From NCBI RefSeq assembly GCF_000024165.1, contig NC_013194.1:2356001-2420000 (forward strand): DNA of 64,000 bases, read 5' to 3'. This DNA comes from Accumulibacter phosphatis (GTDB taxonomy: Bacteria; Pseudomonadota; Gammaproteobacteria; Burkholderiales; Rhodocyclaceae). The position numbers and the translations under genes are program-made. Under the pieces are notes generated by a model. The model saw nothing but the letters and a program-made list of their open reading frames with translations, did no database searches and had not been told where the DNA came from. This document shows, in pieces, positions 8,272 through 17,418 of the stretch; position 1 is the stretch's first letter; every line of letters starts with the position of its first letter.

Positions 8272-9646
8272 GATCGCGCCGGAGACGGCGAGCAGTCGGC
8301 TCCAGCATACGCTTTCGGCATTTCTCGCAGCCCGCCTGGCACCGGGCGAACGTTTGTGCGTCGGCCTTTCCGGTGGGCGCGACTCGGTCGTCCTGCTGCA
8401 TGCGCTCGATGGCCTGCGTGTACGGGGCCTTGTTGGCGCCCTTGCCGCCATCCACGTCGATCACGGCCTGAGTGCCAACGCCGGTACCTGGGCCGGTTTC
8501 TGTACCGAGTTCTGCCGACAATTGGGCGTGCCGCTCGACATCGTCCATGTCGAGGTGCCGCGCGACGACGGTGAGGGTATCGAGGCCGCCGCCCGTCGGG
8601 CGCGCCATCGTGTGTTTGCCGGTTGTTGTGCAGACTGGCTGGCGCTGGCGCACCATCAGGACGATCAGGCCGAAACGGTCCTCTTTCGCCTGTTGCGCGG
8701 GGCCGGGGTCGCGGGAGCCGCCGGCATGCCCGCCGAGCGGTCGCAGGCCGGCGGGCCACGCCTGATCCGGCCGCTGCTCGACGTGCCGCGAACGCTGATC
8801 GCCGGCTACGCCGCCGAGAATTCGCTGGTCTGGGTCGAAGACGAGAGCAACGCCGATTGCCGCTATCGCCGCAGCCACTTGCGCCAGGCCGTGCTGCCGC
8901 GCATCGAGGAGGCTTTTCCGGCCGCTGCGCGGACGCTGGCGCGCGCCGCCGGCCACTTTGCCGAGGCGGCGGCGCTGCTCGACGAACTGGCACAGGCCGA
9001 TCGGGCGACCGTCGTCGCGGCAGGCGGGCGAATCGATCTTCTTCGTTTCAATGCCCTGCCGCCGGCGCGCGCGCGCAATCTCTTGCGCAACGAACTGTCG
9101 GCAGCCGGCTGGCGCGCGCCGGAAGCGCGCTGGCTCGACGAGGCGCTGCGCCAACTCGCGACGGTCGGCAGCGACTCGCAGACCTGCATCGCGACGCCGG
9201 ACGGCGAGGTCAACGTGTATCGGCGCCAGCTGTACGTCTGCGCTCGGCGTCCGCCGCTTCCTGCGGGAGCCATTTTCTGGCTCGGCGAGGCGCGTCTGGC
9301 GTGGGGGGATCTGTGGGTCTCCTTCGTTCCCACCGTCGGCGCCGGTGTCAGCCGCCGCCTGCTGGCCGGCACGCGCGTCTGCCTGCGCTGCCGGCAGGGC
9401 GGCGAGCGCTTGCAGGTCGACGCGCGCCGACCGCGGCGGACGCTCGCCAACCTGCTGCAGGAGGCCGGCGTGCCACCGTGGGAGCGTGTGCGTTTGCCGC
9501 TCCTGTGGTCGGATGATCGGCTGATCTGGGTCGGTGGCATGGGCGTCGACGCGTCTTTCGCCTGTCGGGAGGGCGAGGCGGGAATAGTGGTCGCCTGGGA
9601 GAACGTGGCGCCTTGCACGGCCGCGAACGGAACGGCAGCGGGCTGA
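8240..9646 (+). CDS. tilS: tRNA(Ile)-lysidine synthase
   Basis: 468 residues. The PP-loop SGGRDS at residues 44-49, the VDHGLS segment and the HHQDDQAETVLFRLLRGAG motif identify TilS, which uses ATP to add lysine to C34 of the AUA-reading tRNA. C-terminal TilS substrate-binding domains follow to the end (RRTLANLLQEAGVPPWERVRLPLL). The start lies inside accA, an arrangement seen in many proteobacteria. The first 20 residues are poorly conserved, so a later start is possible. Cytoplasmic and normally essential. Confidence 0.95.
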   Translation: MAGSKSSPCPEIAPETASSRLQHTLSAFLAARLAPGERLCVGLSGGRDSVVLLHALDGLRVRGLVGALAAIHVDHGLSANAGTWAGFCTEFCRQLGVPLDIVHVEVPRDDGEGIEAAARRARHRVFAGCCADWLALAHHQDDQAETVLFRLLRGAGVAGAAGMPAERSQAGGPRLIRPLLDVPRTLIAGYAAENSLVWVEDESNADCRYRRSHLRQAVLPRIEEAFPAAARTLARAAGHFAEAAALLDELAQADRATVVAAGGRIDLLRFNALPPARARNLLRNELSAAGWRAPEARWLDEALRQLATVGSDSQTCIATPDGEVNVYRRQLYVCARRPPLPAGAIFWLGEARLAWGDLWVSFVPTVGAGVSRRLLAGTRVCLRCRQGGERLQVDARRPRRTLANLLQEAGVPPWERVRLPLLWSDDRLIWVGGMGVDASFACREGEAGIVVAWENVAPCTAANGTAAG

Positions 9647-9725
9647 TAGCCGGCGGGCGGACAGTCGACCGAATCGGCAGGCGATGCGACGAGGCCCCGT
9701 TGGGCTGAAAGCCCCTTGTTCCGTG

Positions 9726-9751
9726 TTGCGGGTTCGCATTCGTCCTATAAT
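9726..9751 (+). promoter_or_regulatory. Possible kup promoter
   Basis: A perfect TATAAT at 9746-9751 with a weak TTGCGG at 9726-9731; the 14-base spacing is short, so the true -35 is uncertain. It sits about 150 bases upstream of the kup start in a 262-base intergenic region. Confidence 0.3.
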
Positions 9752-9908
9752 TTCGCGCTGATTGCTGCGCCGCAACAGTCAGCCGAATCGGCGGCAAAAC
9801 CTCGCCTGGGGTGCTCTGATCGACCACGGCTGATGTTCGGCACAATCCGCCGTCACGGCTGACGCAGGCTGGCGTGAAGGGCTCGATCAACAATGGTGGG
9901 GAGGGAAA

Positions 9909-11813
9909 ATGAGCGCAGCAATTGAGGCGCACGGTGAGCACTCGGGTCTGGCCGCCACCGCGCTGGCGGCAATGGGCGTCGTCTTTGGCGACATCGGGAC
10001 CAGTCCGCTGTACACCATGAAGGAAGTGTTTGGTGGCCATCACCCGTTGGCGGTCACCCCGGAGAACGTGCTGGGGATCCTGTCGCTGGTCTTCTGGGCG
10101 TTGACGATCACGGTGTCGCTGAAATACGTCCTCTTCATCACCAAGGCCGACAACAAGGGCGAGGGCGGCATCATGGCGCTGACGGCGCTGGCTCTGCGCA
10201 CCGCCAATGCTTCGCCGCGAGTCCTCTGGATGATGTCGGCGCTGGGGATCTTCGGCGCCGCGCTTTTTTACGGCGATGCGGTGATCACGCCGGCGATGTC
10301 GGTCCTTTCGGCGGTCGAGGGACTCGAAGTGGCGACGCCGCTGCTCAAGCCCTACGTGCTGCCGATTACCGTCGCCATCCTGATCGTGCTGTTCGTTTTT
10401 CAGCGGCACGGCACCGCAGCGGTCGGTGCGCTGTTCGGCCCGGTGATGATGTTCTGGTTCGCGACCCTCGGCCTGCTCGGCCTGTGGAACGTGATCCAGC
10501 ATCCGTCCGTACTGGCCGCGATCAACCCCTGGTACGCCGTATCGTTCGGCATCGGGCACCAGGGGATGGCCTTCCTGGCCCTCGGTTCAGTGGTGCTGGC
10601 GATCACCGGTGGCGAGGCGCTGTACGCCGACATGGGGCATTTCGGTCGACGTGCGATCAAGTGGGCCTGGTTCTCCTTCGTCTTCCCGCTGCTCTACCTC
10701 AACTACCTCGGTCAGGGCGCGCTGATCCTCGACGATCCGACGGCGATCCAGAATCCCTTCTTCCTGCTGGTACCCAGTGAAATCCTGCTGATTCCGCTCG
10801 TCGTCCTGGCGACCATTGCCACCGTGATTGCCTCGCAGGCCGTCATTTCCGGCGCCTTTTCGCTGACCAGCCAGGCCATGCAACTGGGGTATTGTCCGCG
10901 TATCCGGGTCAACTTCACCTCGGAACGGGAAAAGGGCCAGATATACGTCCCCAACATAAACTGGCTGCTGCTGCTGACGGTGATCATCGTCGTCCTCGGT
11001 TTTCGCTCGTCGTCGAACCTGGCGTCGGCGTACGGCATCGCCGTCACGCTGACGATGATGATCGACACGATTCTCGCCTTCGTCGTCGTGCGTGCGCTGT
11101 GGAAGTGGAGTTGGCCGCGTGCGGCGCTGTTCCTGGTGTTCTTCGTCGTCGTCGATTTTGCCTTCTTCTCGGCCAACGTCATCAAGATCCTCGATGGTGG
11201 CTGGTTTCCGCTGGTGCTGGGCTTCTCGGTGTTTGCGCTGCTGTCGACCTGGAGGCTCGGCCGCCGACTGCTCTATGAGAAACTGCAGCAGGACTCGATA
11301 CCCCTCGACGCGTTCATTGCCAGCCTCGCTGACGGTGGACCGCACCGTGTCGGCGGCACCGGCGTCTTCCTGACCGCCAGCCCGGAGGGTGTGCCGCGCG
11401 CGCTGCTTCACAACCTCTACCACAACAAGGTGTTGCACGAGCGGGTGGTGCTGCTGCATGTCGCCTCGGAAGACGTTCCGCATGTGCCGGAGGACGAGCG
11501 CGTGCGCGTCGAGGCGCTAGCTGCCGGATTTCATCGGGTGTTTGTCCGCTACGGCTTCAAGGACGACCCCAACGTGCCGCAGGTCATGGACATGTGCGCC
11601 GGGCTGGGGCTGCGCTTCGAGATGATGGAAACGTCGTTTTTCCTCGGCCGCGAGACGGTCGTCACGATGCCGATTTCCCGGCGCGCGCGCATGGCGTACT
11701 GGCGCCAGATTCTCTTCACCTGGATGTTCCGCAACGCCGATCCGGCGACGGCCTTCTTCAAGATTCCGCCGAACCGCGTCGTCGAACTGGGCGCGCAGGT
11801 CGAGTTGGCGTAA
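9909..11813 (+). CDS. kup: Low-affinity potassium transporter Kup
   Basis: 634 residues, close to E. coli Kup (622). The N-terminal signature GVVFGDIGTSPLYTMKEVF is diagnostic of the KUP/HAK/KT family. About twelve membrane helices follow to residue 450, then a cytoplasmic C-terminal region of about 170 residues ending in the typical TAFFKIPPNRVVELGAQVE. It takes up K+ with protons across the inner membrane. ATG at 9909 has GGGGAGGG immediately upstream. It is monocistronic as far as can be seen. Confidence 0.96.
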   Translation: MSAAIEAHGEHSGLAATALAAMGVVFGDIGTSPLYTMKEVFGGHHPLAVTPENVLGILSLVFWALTITVSLKYVLFITKADNKGEGGIMALTALALRTANASPRVLWMMSALGIFGAALFYGDAVITPAMSVLSAVEGLEVATPLLKPYVLPITVAILIVLFVFQRHGTAAVGALFGPVMMFWFATLGLLGLWNVIQHPSVLAAINPWYAVSFGIGHQGMAFLALGSVVLAITGGEALYADMGHFGRRAIKWAWFSFVFPLLYLNYLGQGALILDDPTAIQNPFFLLVPSEILLIPLVVLATIATVIASQAVISGAFSLTSQAMQLGYCPRIRVNFTSEREKGQIYVPNINWLLLLTVIIVVLGFRSSSNLASAYGIAVTLTMMIDTILAFVVVRALWKWSWPRAALFLVFFVVVDFAFFSANVIKILDGGWFPLVLGFSVFALLSTWRLGRRLLYEKLQQDSIPLDAFIASLADGGPHRVGGTGVFLTASPEGVPRALLHNLYHNKVLHERVVLLHVASEDVPHVPEDERVRVEALAAGFHRVFVRYGFKDDPNVPQVMDMCAGLGLRFEMMETSFFLGRETVVTMPISRRARMAYWRQILFTWMFRNADPATAFFKIPPNRVVELGAQVELA

Positions 11814-11939
11814 CTGTCCAGGGACTTTGCTTTCTGGTGGTCGCTGCGCCGCGGATGCGTCGCGCGGCGACCATGCTACCATCGGGCCGTACGCTCATGC
11901 TTGCGCGCCGAGTAGCGCAGCGAACCCGAGGAGAACCAG

Positions 11940-12719
11940 GTGTCCCTGATCATTACCGAAACCCAGAACGCGATCGGCACGATCGTGATGAACCATGTGG
12001 CAAAACGCAACGCCCTCAGCGAAGCGCTGATCGGCGAAATCACCACCGCGCTCGACGGCTTCCGCGAGCAGGCGATCCGCGCCGTGGTGCTGCGCGCGCC
12101 TGCCGGAACCAAGGTCTGGTCGGCCGGCCACGACGTCAGCGAGCTACCCAGCGGCGGTCGCGACCCGCTTGGCTGGAGCGACCCCCTGCGCGTGCTGATC
12201 CGCGCCATTCAGGAGTTCCCGGCGCCGGTGCTTGCCCTGATCGAAGGCGGAGTCTGGGGCGGTGCCTGCGAAGTCGCCATGGGCTGCGACATCCTGGTGG
12301 CGACGCCGGAGGCGACGTTTGCCATCACCCCGGCCAAGCTCGGCGTTCCTTACAACCTTGGCGGGCTGCTGACCGTGATGAACATGATCCCGCTGCCGGT
12401 GGCCAAGGAGATGCTCTTCACCGCACAACCAATTCCCGTCTCGCAGGCCTTGAACCTGGGTGTCGTCAATTATGTCCGGCCGGCGGATGAAATCGAATCC
12501 TTCGTTCATGGCCTCGCCGAGAGCATCGTCGCCAATTCGCCGCTGAGCATCTCGGTCATGAAGGAGGAGTTGCGGCTGCTGTCGAGCGCGCGCTCGATCA
12601 CGCCGGAACTGTTCGAACGGATCCAGGGGCTGCGGCGGATCGTCTACGACAGCCAGGACTATCAGGAGGGGATCGCCGCCTTCAGCGAGAAGCGCAAGCC
12701 GCGTTTCCTGGGTCGCTAG
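11940..12719 (+). CDS. scpB: Methylmalonyl-CoA decarboxylase (crotonase family)
   Basis: 259 residues from GTG at 11940 with GAGGAGAA upstream. The sequence follows E. coli ScpB/YgfG closely: KVWSAGHDVSELPSGGRDPL, EGGVWGGACEVAMGCD, ITPAKLGVPYNLGG and the C-terminal YDSQDYQEGIAAFSEKRKP. ScpB decarboxylates methylmalonyl-CoA to propionyl-CoA. In polyphosphate- or glycogen-accumulating organisms that route would feed propionyl-CoA into mixed polyhydroxyalkanoates; this physiological role is inference. The gene converges on the dctR-type gene. Confidence 0.87.
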   Translation: MSLIITETQNAIGTIVMNHVAKRNALSEALIGEITTALDGFREQAIRAVVLRAPAGTKVWSAGHDVSELPSGGRDPLGWSDPLRVLIRAIQEFPAPVLALIEGGVWGGACEVAMGCDILVATPEATFAITPAKLGVPYNLGGLLTVMNMIPLPVAKEMLFTAQPIPVSQALNLGVVNYVRPADEIESFVHGLAESIVANSPLSISVMKEELRLLSSARSITPELFERIQGLRRIVYDSQDYQEGIAAFSEKRKPRFLGR

Positions 12720-12783
12720 CACGCGCCGGTTGCCGACGGTGCCGAGGCCGTGATCGGCGGCGGCCCGCCGCGCGATGTGGGGT

Positions 12784-13383
12784 TCAGCGTTTGCCGGCGA
12801 GCAGTTGTGCCAGCTCAACGGCGGTGCGGACGCCCATCTTTTCGAAGAGGTTGGCGCGATGGACTTCGACGGTGCGCATGCTGATCTGCAGTTCGTCGGC
12901 AATGACCTTGTTGAGCTTGCCGGCGAGGACCAGTTCCATGACCTCGCGTTCGCGGCAGGTGAGTCTGGCGATCAGGGTATTGACCGAATCGGCATCCGAC
13001 GCGGCGACGCGCCGGTTTTCGTCGAGCTTCAGCGCCTCGATGACCCGATCGACCAGTTCGTTGTCGTTGCAGGGTTTTTCAACGAAATCGAAAGCGCCTT
13101 TCTTCAATGCCGACACGGCCATCGGCACGTCGCCGTGACCGGTGAGAAAGATCACCGGTAGCGTGCTGCCGCGCTCGCACAGAATATCGAAAAGCTCCGG
13201 TCCGCTCATGCCGTCCATGCGGATGTCGAGGACGAGGCAGCCGGCGAGCGACGGGTCCCAGGCCGCCAGGAAGTCTTCGGCGGAAGGGTAGCTCAGGCAG
13301 TGAAGACCACGTGACTCGAGCAGCCAGCTCAGCGAGTCGCGAATGGCGTCGTCGTCGTCGACAAGGTAGGCGTGCGGGGTCAT
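12784..13383 (-). CDS. dctR: DctR-type response regulator (FixJ/LuxR family)
   Basis: 199 residues. The receiver domain has acidic residues at 9-12, the phosphoacceptor Asp53 (LVLDIRM) and Lys103 (VEKPCND). A C-terminal LuxR-type HTH follows (LTCREREVMELVLAGKLNK, ISMRTVEVHRANLFEKMGV). The start codon overlaps the end of the kinase gene by four bases. With the kinase and the divergent TRAP operon it matches the Rhodobacter DctS-DctR-DctPQM layout that controls C4-dicarboxylate uptake. The symbol is assigned from this context; FixJ-like regulators with other targets look alike. Confidence 0.8.
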   Translation of the reverse strand: MTPHAYLVDDDDAIRDSLSWLLESRGLHCLSYPSAEDFLAAWDPSLAGCLVLDIRMDGMSGPELFDILCERGSTLPVIFLTGHGDVPMAVSALKKGAFDFVEKPCNDNELVDRVIEALKLDENRRVAASDADSVNTLIARLTCREREVMELVLAGKLNKVIADELQISMRTVEVHRANLFEKMGVRTAVELAQLLAGKR

Positions 13384-15395
13384 TGTCGGTCAATCGGCAG
13401 GGTGATGACAAAGATCGAGCCGCCTTCGGGGTTGGCTTCGACCCACAGGCGGCCGTGGTGAAACTCGATGATCGAGCGGCAGATGTTCAGTCCCATGCCC
13501 ATGCCGTCGGCCTTGGTCGAGAAGAGGGGGGTGAACAGTTTCTCGGCCACCTCGGGCGATATTCCCGGGCCGCGGTCAACGACCCGCACCTCCATCTGAT
13601 TGTCGGTCTGGCTAAGCTTTATCGTCAGTCGCCTGCGGTCGGCGGGGACGTCGCTCATTGCCTCGATGCCGTTGCGCATCAGGTTGAGCAGTACCTGCTC
13701 GAGCATCACCTGGTCGGCCATCAGTTCCGGCCGCATTCCCTGGATCTCGCGGACGATGCGCACGCCGCGGCTCTTGGCGGCGCCTTCGATGAAACCGATG
13801 CTGTCGTCGATGACTTCGGCGAGGTCGCAAGGCGCGAGCTTGGGTTCGCTTTTGCGCACGAAGTCATGCACGCGGCGGATGATGTGGCCGGCTCGCTGTG
13901 CCTGCACCGCCAGTTTGCCGAGCGCTTCCTTGAACTGCCCGGCGTTGAAATTGCCGGACTCGAGCTTGTTCAGGCAGCCGGCGTTGTAACTGGTGATCGC
14001 GGCGAGGGGCTGGTTGAGTTCATGCGCCAGCGTCGAGGCCATCTCGCCCATGGTGACCAGGCGGGCGGTGACTTGCAGCTTCTCCTGCTGCTGGCGGGCG
14101 AGCTCCTCGGCGTGCTTGCGCGCGGTGACGTCGATGATCGACCCCATCCAGCCGGTCTGCCGGCCGTCGGCGTCGATCAGCGGCGCCTCGTAAACCAGTG
14201 CGTCGAAGCGAGTGCCATCCTTGCGCATCAGCCGGATCTCGAAGCCCTCGTGCGGGGCGTTGCCCTCGAGCACCTTGTTGTGCAGGAGCAGGGTCTTCTC
14301 CATTTCCTCCGGCGCCCAGTACGGCATCGGCGGTTCCTTGCCGATCAGCTCGTCGGCTCGGAAGCCGACCATCTGCAGGAAGGCCGGGTTGACGTAGGTC
14401 ACCCGCCCATCGAGATCGCGCGCGCGCATGCCGACCATCAGTGAGTCTTCCATGGCTTTGCGAAAAGCATACTCCGAGCGCAGTGCCTGCTCCGCGGAAA
14501 GGCGTCTCTGGATCAGTCCGCGGACCGCCCACAGGCTCCAGAAGACGGCGGCGGCGAGAACGACGATCAGCGTCGCAATCAGCGTCTGCGCCAGATTGCC
14601 GCTGCCGCGGTAGGCCGTTACCTGCAGGACGATGCCGTAGCCGGGAGGGTCGATGCTGACCGGGTAGCTGAGCGTCGTCGGCGAGGCGTCGACCTTGGAC
14701 TTGCTGGCCAGCAGGGTGCCGTTGCCGTCGACGATGCGCACCTGGTACTTCTCGGCGAACCACCACGGGACGTGTTGCTTGAGCAAGCCATTGAGCGAAT
14801 ACACACCGAGCAGAGTGCCACGATACCTCCCGCCATCGAAGATCGGCACGTAGACGTCGAATTGTGCCGCTTCGGCGGCGCGATAGGCATCGCTGTAGAT
14901 CGGCTTGCCGAGCCGGGTGAGTTCGATCGACCGGTTGACCGGATTCTCGCCAAGCGCCTCCGGGCCGGGCCGCGGCAGGCTGGCCGTCGGCATACCTTGG
15001 ACTGCCCTGGCCGCGGTGTCCAACCACAGCAATTGCCGGATCTCGGGATTGTTCTTGAGGATGTGACGGGCGCGCAGATCGAAGAGTTCGCCCTGGCGCC
15101 TGGCTCGGCTCAGATCGAGGGCGAGCTGCTGCAACTGTTCGGAGTTTCCTTCGATGTGAAAGCGGATGTTCTGCTCGAGCCACAGGACATCGGCAATCAG
15201 CGTCGAACGCTGTTCGTCGATTTCATTCCGGTGCAACAGCCAGAGCAGCGTGATCAGCAGCACCAGCAGCAGACCCACCGCCACCTTGAGGATCGACAGG
15301 TACCAGTTCGACCACCTCAGTGACGCCGGTCGCCGGCGCTCGCGCTGGTGCTGGTGCTGGTGCTGGTGCGGGTAAGGAGGGGAGAGCGCTCGCAT
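13380..15395 (-). CDS. dctS: DctS-type membrane sensor histidine kinase
   Basis: 671 residues. There is a membrane helix at about 33-52, a periplasmic sensor region of about 230 residues, and a second helix near 285-305. A PAS domain follows (about 325-440), then the H-box MGEMASTLAHELNQPLAAIT and a HATPase domain (GPGISPEVAEKLFTPLFSTKADGMGMGLNI) to the end. The cytoplasmic N-terminus has a run of alternating His-Gln (HQHQHQHQ, from residue 10). It should sense an external dicarboxylate or keto acid and phosphorylate the regulator encoded by the overlapping downstream gene. Divergent from dctP with about 210 bases between. Confidence 0.85.
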   Translation of the reverse strand: MRALSPPYPHQHQHQHQRERRRPASLRWSNWYLSILKVAVGLLLVLLITLLWLLHRNEIDEQRSTLIADVLWLEQNIRFHIEGNSEQLQQLALDLSRARRQGELFDLRARHILKNNPEIRQLLWLDTAARAVQGMPTASLPRPGPEALGENPVNRSIELTRLGKPIYSDAYRAAEAAQFDVYVPIFDGGRYRGTLLGVYSLNGLLKQHVPWWFAEKYQVRIVDGNGTLLASKSKVDASPTTLSYPVSIDPPGYGIVLQVTAYRGSGNLAQTLIATLIVVLAAAVFWSLWAVRGLIQRRLSAEQALRSEYAFRKAMEDSLMVGMRARDLDGRVTYVNPAFLQMVGFRADELIGKEPPMPYWAPEEMEKTLLLHNKVLEGNAPHEGFEIRLMRKDGTRFDALVYEAPLIDADGRQTGWMGSIIDVTARKHAEELARQQQEKLQVTARLVTMGEMASTLAHELNQPLAAITSYNAGCLNKLESGNFNAGQFKEALGKLAVQAQRAGHIIRRVHDFVRKSEPKLAPCDLAEVIDDSIGFIEGAAKSRGVRIVREIQGMRPELMADQVMLEQVLLNLMRNGIEAMSDVPADRRRLTIKLSQTDNQMEVRVVDRGPGISPEVAEKLFTPLFSTKADGMGMGLNICRSIIEFHHGRLWVEANPEGGSIFVITLPIDRQ

Positions 15396-15511
15396 GGCGG
15401 ATCATCTTACCGAACTTCCTGCGGCAGCGGGTAGCCGGCTCGGCGTCGGTGCGTCATGGTCGACGGCGCCGCCTGCGGGTCGGGCGACTCGCCGAGGGTT
15501 GCGGGTTTCCA

Positions 15512-15544
15512 CAATATGCGCCGCGCGTTTTTTTTGTGATATTG
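15512..15544. promoter_or_regulatory. Inverted repeat in the dctS-dctP intergenic region
   Basis: CAATAT at 15512-15517 and ATATTG at 15539-15544 are inverted copies separated by 21 bases that include a run of T. The pair lies about 60 bases before dctP and could be a regulator site. Short and AT-rich, so chance is possible. Confidence 0.25.
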
Positions 15545-15605
15545 GCGGCCGCAGTACGGGCGTCGCCCGATTTCAAACCAAAGTGCTCAACGGAGGAGAC
15601 AATTC

Positions 15606-16619
15606 ATGAAGATTTCCACCCTGCTTTTCGGCCTCGTCGCCGGCGCCCTGACCGTCGTACCGCTGGCGGCTATCGCGCAGCAGCCGATCGTCATCAAGTT
15701 CAGCCATGTCGTGGCGCTCAACACGCCCAAGGGTCAGGCCGCCGAGTTCTTTGCCAAGCGCGCCGCTGAACTGACCAAGGGTAAGGTCAAGGTCGAGGTC
15801 TACGCCAACTCGACGCTGTACAAGGACAAGGAAGAGATGGAGGCGCTGCAACTCGGCGCCGTGCAGATGCTCGCCCCCTCGCTGGCCAAGTTCGGTCCGC
15901 TCGGCGTCAAGGAGTTCGAACTCTTCGACCTGCCGTACATCTTCGACAACTACGCGGAACTGCACAAGGTGACGCAAGGTGCGGTCGGGCAAAGTCTGCT
16001 CAAGAAGCTCGAACCGAAGGGCATCGTCGGTCTGGCATTCTGGGACAACGGCTTCAAGTCGTTTTCGGCGAACACGGCGATCAAGATGCCGGCTGACCTG
16101 AAGGGCAAGAAGATGCGCATCCAGTCGTCGAAGGTGCTGGAAGAGCAAATGCGTTCGCTTGGCGCCCTGCCGCAGGTGATGGCCTTCTCCGAGGTCTATC
16201 AGGCGCTGCAGACCGGCGTCGTCGATGGCACGGAAAACCCGATTTCCAACCTCTACACGCAGAAGATGTACGAAGTGCAGAAGTATCTGACGCTGACCGA
16301 ACATGGTTATCTCGGTTACGCGGTGATCGTGAACAAGAAGTTCTGGGAGGGTTTGCCGGGTGACGTCCGTGGGCAACTGGAAACAGCGATGAAGGAAGCG
16401 ACTGTCTATGCCAACAAGGTTGCCAAGGAGGACAACGACAAGGACCTGGAGTCGGTCAAGAAGTCTGGCAAGACGCAGGTCACCGTGCCGACCGCCGAGG
16501 AACGCCTGGCTTTCAAGAAGGCGCTGGCACCCGTGCATGTGAAGATGGAATCGCGGATCGGCAAGGATCTGCTGCAGGCGGTCTACAAGGAAACCGGCTT
16601 CGATCCGAACAAGCTCTGA
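15606..16619 (+). CDS. dctP: TRAP transporter periplasmic substrate-binding protein
   Basis: 337 residues with a clear Sec signal peptide (residues 1-25, ending near AAIAQQ). The mature part has the DctP fold: IKFSHVVALNTPKGQAAEFF, then KMRIQSSKVLEEQMRSLGA and the MAFSEVYQALQTGVVDGTEN motif that contacts the carboxylate ligand. ATG at 15606 has GGAGGAG upstream. It delivers C4-dicarboxylates (malate, succinate, fumarate) or similar acids to DctQM. A terminator and mini-ORF follow, so dctP is probably expressed above the membrane genes. Confidence 0.94.
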   Translation: MKISTLLFGLVAGALTVVPLAAIAQQPIVIKFSHVVALNTPKGQAAEFFAKRAAELTKGKVKVEVYANSTLYKDKEEMEALQLGAVQMLAPSLAKFGPLGVKEFELFDLPYIFDNYAELHKVTQGAVGQSLLKKLEPKGIVGLAFWDNGFKSFSANTAIKMPADLKGKKMRIQSSKVLEEQMRSLGALPQVMAFSEVYQALQTGVVDGTENPISNLYTQKMYEVQKYLTLTEHGYLGYAVIVNKKFWEGLPGDVRGQLETAMKEATVYANKVAKEDNDKDLESVKKSGKTQVTVPTAEERLAFKKALAPVHVKMESRIGKDLLQAVYKETGFDPNKL

Positions 16620-16639
16620 GCACGCAGGAGGAGGAGAAA

Positions 16640-16660
16640 ATGGCCCGTTGGGACGCCTGA
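16640..16660 (+). CDS. Six-codon leader ORF overlapping the dctP-dctQ terminator
   Basis: ATG at 16640 encodes MARWDA and stops at 16658-16660. A very strong AGGAGGAGGAG lies at 16627-16637. The ORF covers the left arm of the terminator, and a ribosome paused at the stop would cover the start of the right arm. This is a layout for translation-dependent antitermination; no regulatory function is proven. Confidence 0.45.
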   Translation: MARWDA

Positions 16661-16677
16661 ACCAACGGGCCTTTTTT
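16642..16677 (+). terminator. Intra-operon terminator (attenuator) between dctP and dctQ
   Basis: Perfect 10-bp arms at 16642-16651 and 16662-16671, a 10-base loop and six T. It should stop part of the transcription after dctP, giving an excess of binding protein over the membrane subunits. Confidence 0.8.
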
Positions 16678-16701
16678 CAAGCAGGCGGGGGAGTTGCTGA
16701 T

Positions 16702-17418
16702 ATGAAGATACTGGATCACCTCGAGGAATGGCTGATTACCTTCCTGATGGCGGCGGCGACATCGATCATTTTCGTGTCCGTCGTTCATCGCTACGCGTCG
16801 GGATACGCGATTCCCGGTGTGCAGGACTGGCTGCTGTCGCTGAATTTTGGCTGGACGCAGGAACTGTGCATCATCATGTTCGTCTGGATGGCCAAGTTCG
16901 GCGCGGCCTATGGCGTTCGTACCGGCATCCACGTCGGCGTTGACGTGCTGATCAACCGGATGAGCGGCCGCACACGTTCCAAGTTCGTCGTTTTCGGGCT
17001 GCTCGCCGGCGCGCTGTTCACCGGCGTCGTCGGTACGCTCGGCGCGCACTTCGTGTGGGAAAACGGCTTTCATTACGCCTTCTACTCCTTTGTCGGCTGG
17101 GAAATGGTCGATGTTCCCGAGGGGCCGACGACGCCCGATCTCGAATGGCCGACCTGGATCGTCTATAGCGCCATCCCGCTCGGCTCCTCACTGATGTGTT
17201 TCCGCTTCCTGCAGGTGACGGTCAGCTTCATCAGGACCGGCGAGTTGCCACATCACGATCACGGCCATGTGGATGGAATCGAGGAAGAACCGGTGGTGGA
17301 CGAGGTCAGCGTCTTCGCGATGGAGGACAACCTGCATCCGCATGACCTGACCTACAAGAAACGCCATCCCGAAGATCCGTCGGGCGACCCGTCTGACAAG
17401 GGAGGAAAACAGCCATGA
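16702..17418 (+). CDS. dctQ: TRAP transporter small membrane subunit
   Basis: 238 residues from ATG at 16702 after GGGGGAG. Four membrane segments (about 12-33, 50-70, 90-115, 150-170) and the motif ELCIIMFVWMAKFGAAYGVRTGIHVGVD are typical of DctQ. The acidic, His-containing C-terminal tail of about 60 residues is longer than in many homologues. It bridges the large subunit, which it overlaps by four bases (ATGA). Inner membrane. Confidence 0.92.
   Translation: MKILDHLEEWLITFLMAAATSIIFVSVVHRYASGYAIPGVQDWLLSLNFGWTQELCIIMFVWMAKFGAAYGVRTGIHVGVDVLINRMSGRTRSKFVVFGLLAGALFTGVVGTLGAHFVWENGFHYAFYSFVGWEMVDVPEGPTTPDLEWPTWIVYSAIPLGSSLMCFRFLQVTVSFIRTGELPHHDHGHVDGIEEEPVVDEVSVFAMEDNLHPHDLTYKKRHPEDPSGDPSDKGGKQP

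Noticed and set aside
9726..9760. GTTCG-containing stretch near 9731 as a tRNA T-arm
   Set aside because: No matching acceptor, D-arm or anticodon stem can be folded around it.
8249..9775. 508-codon minus-strand frame opposite tilS
   Set aside because: It mirrors the codons of a clearly conserved PP-loop enzyme on the plus strand and has no recognisable motif.
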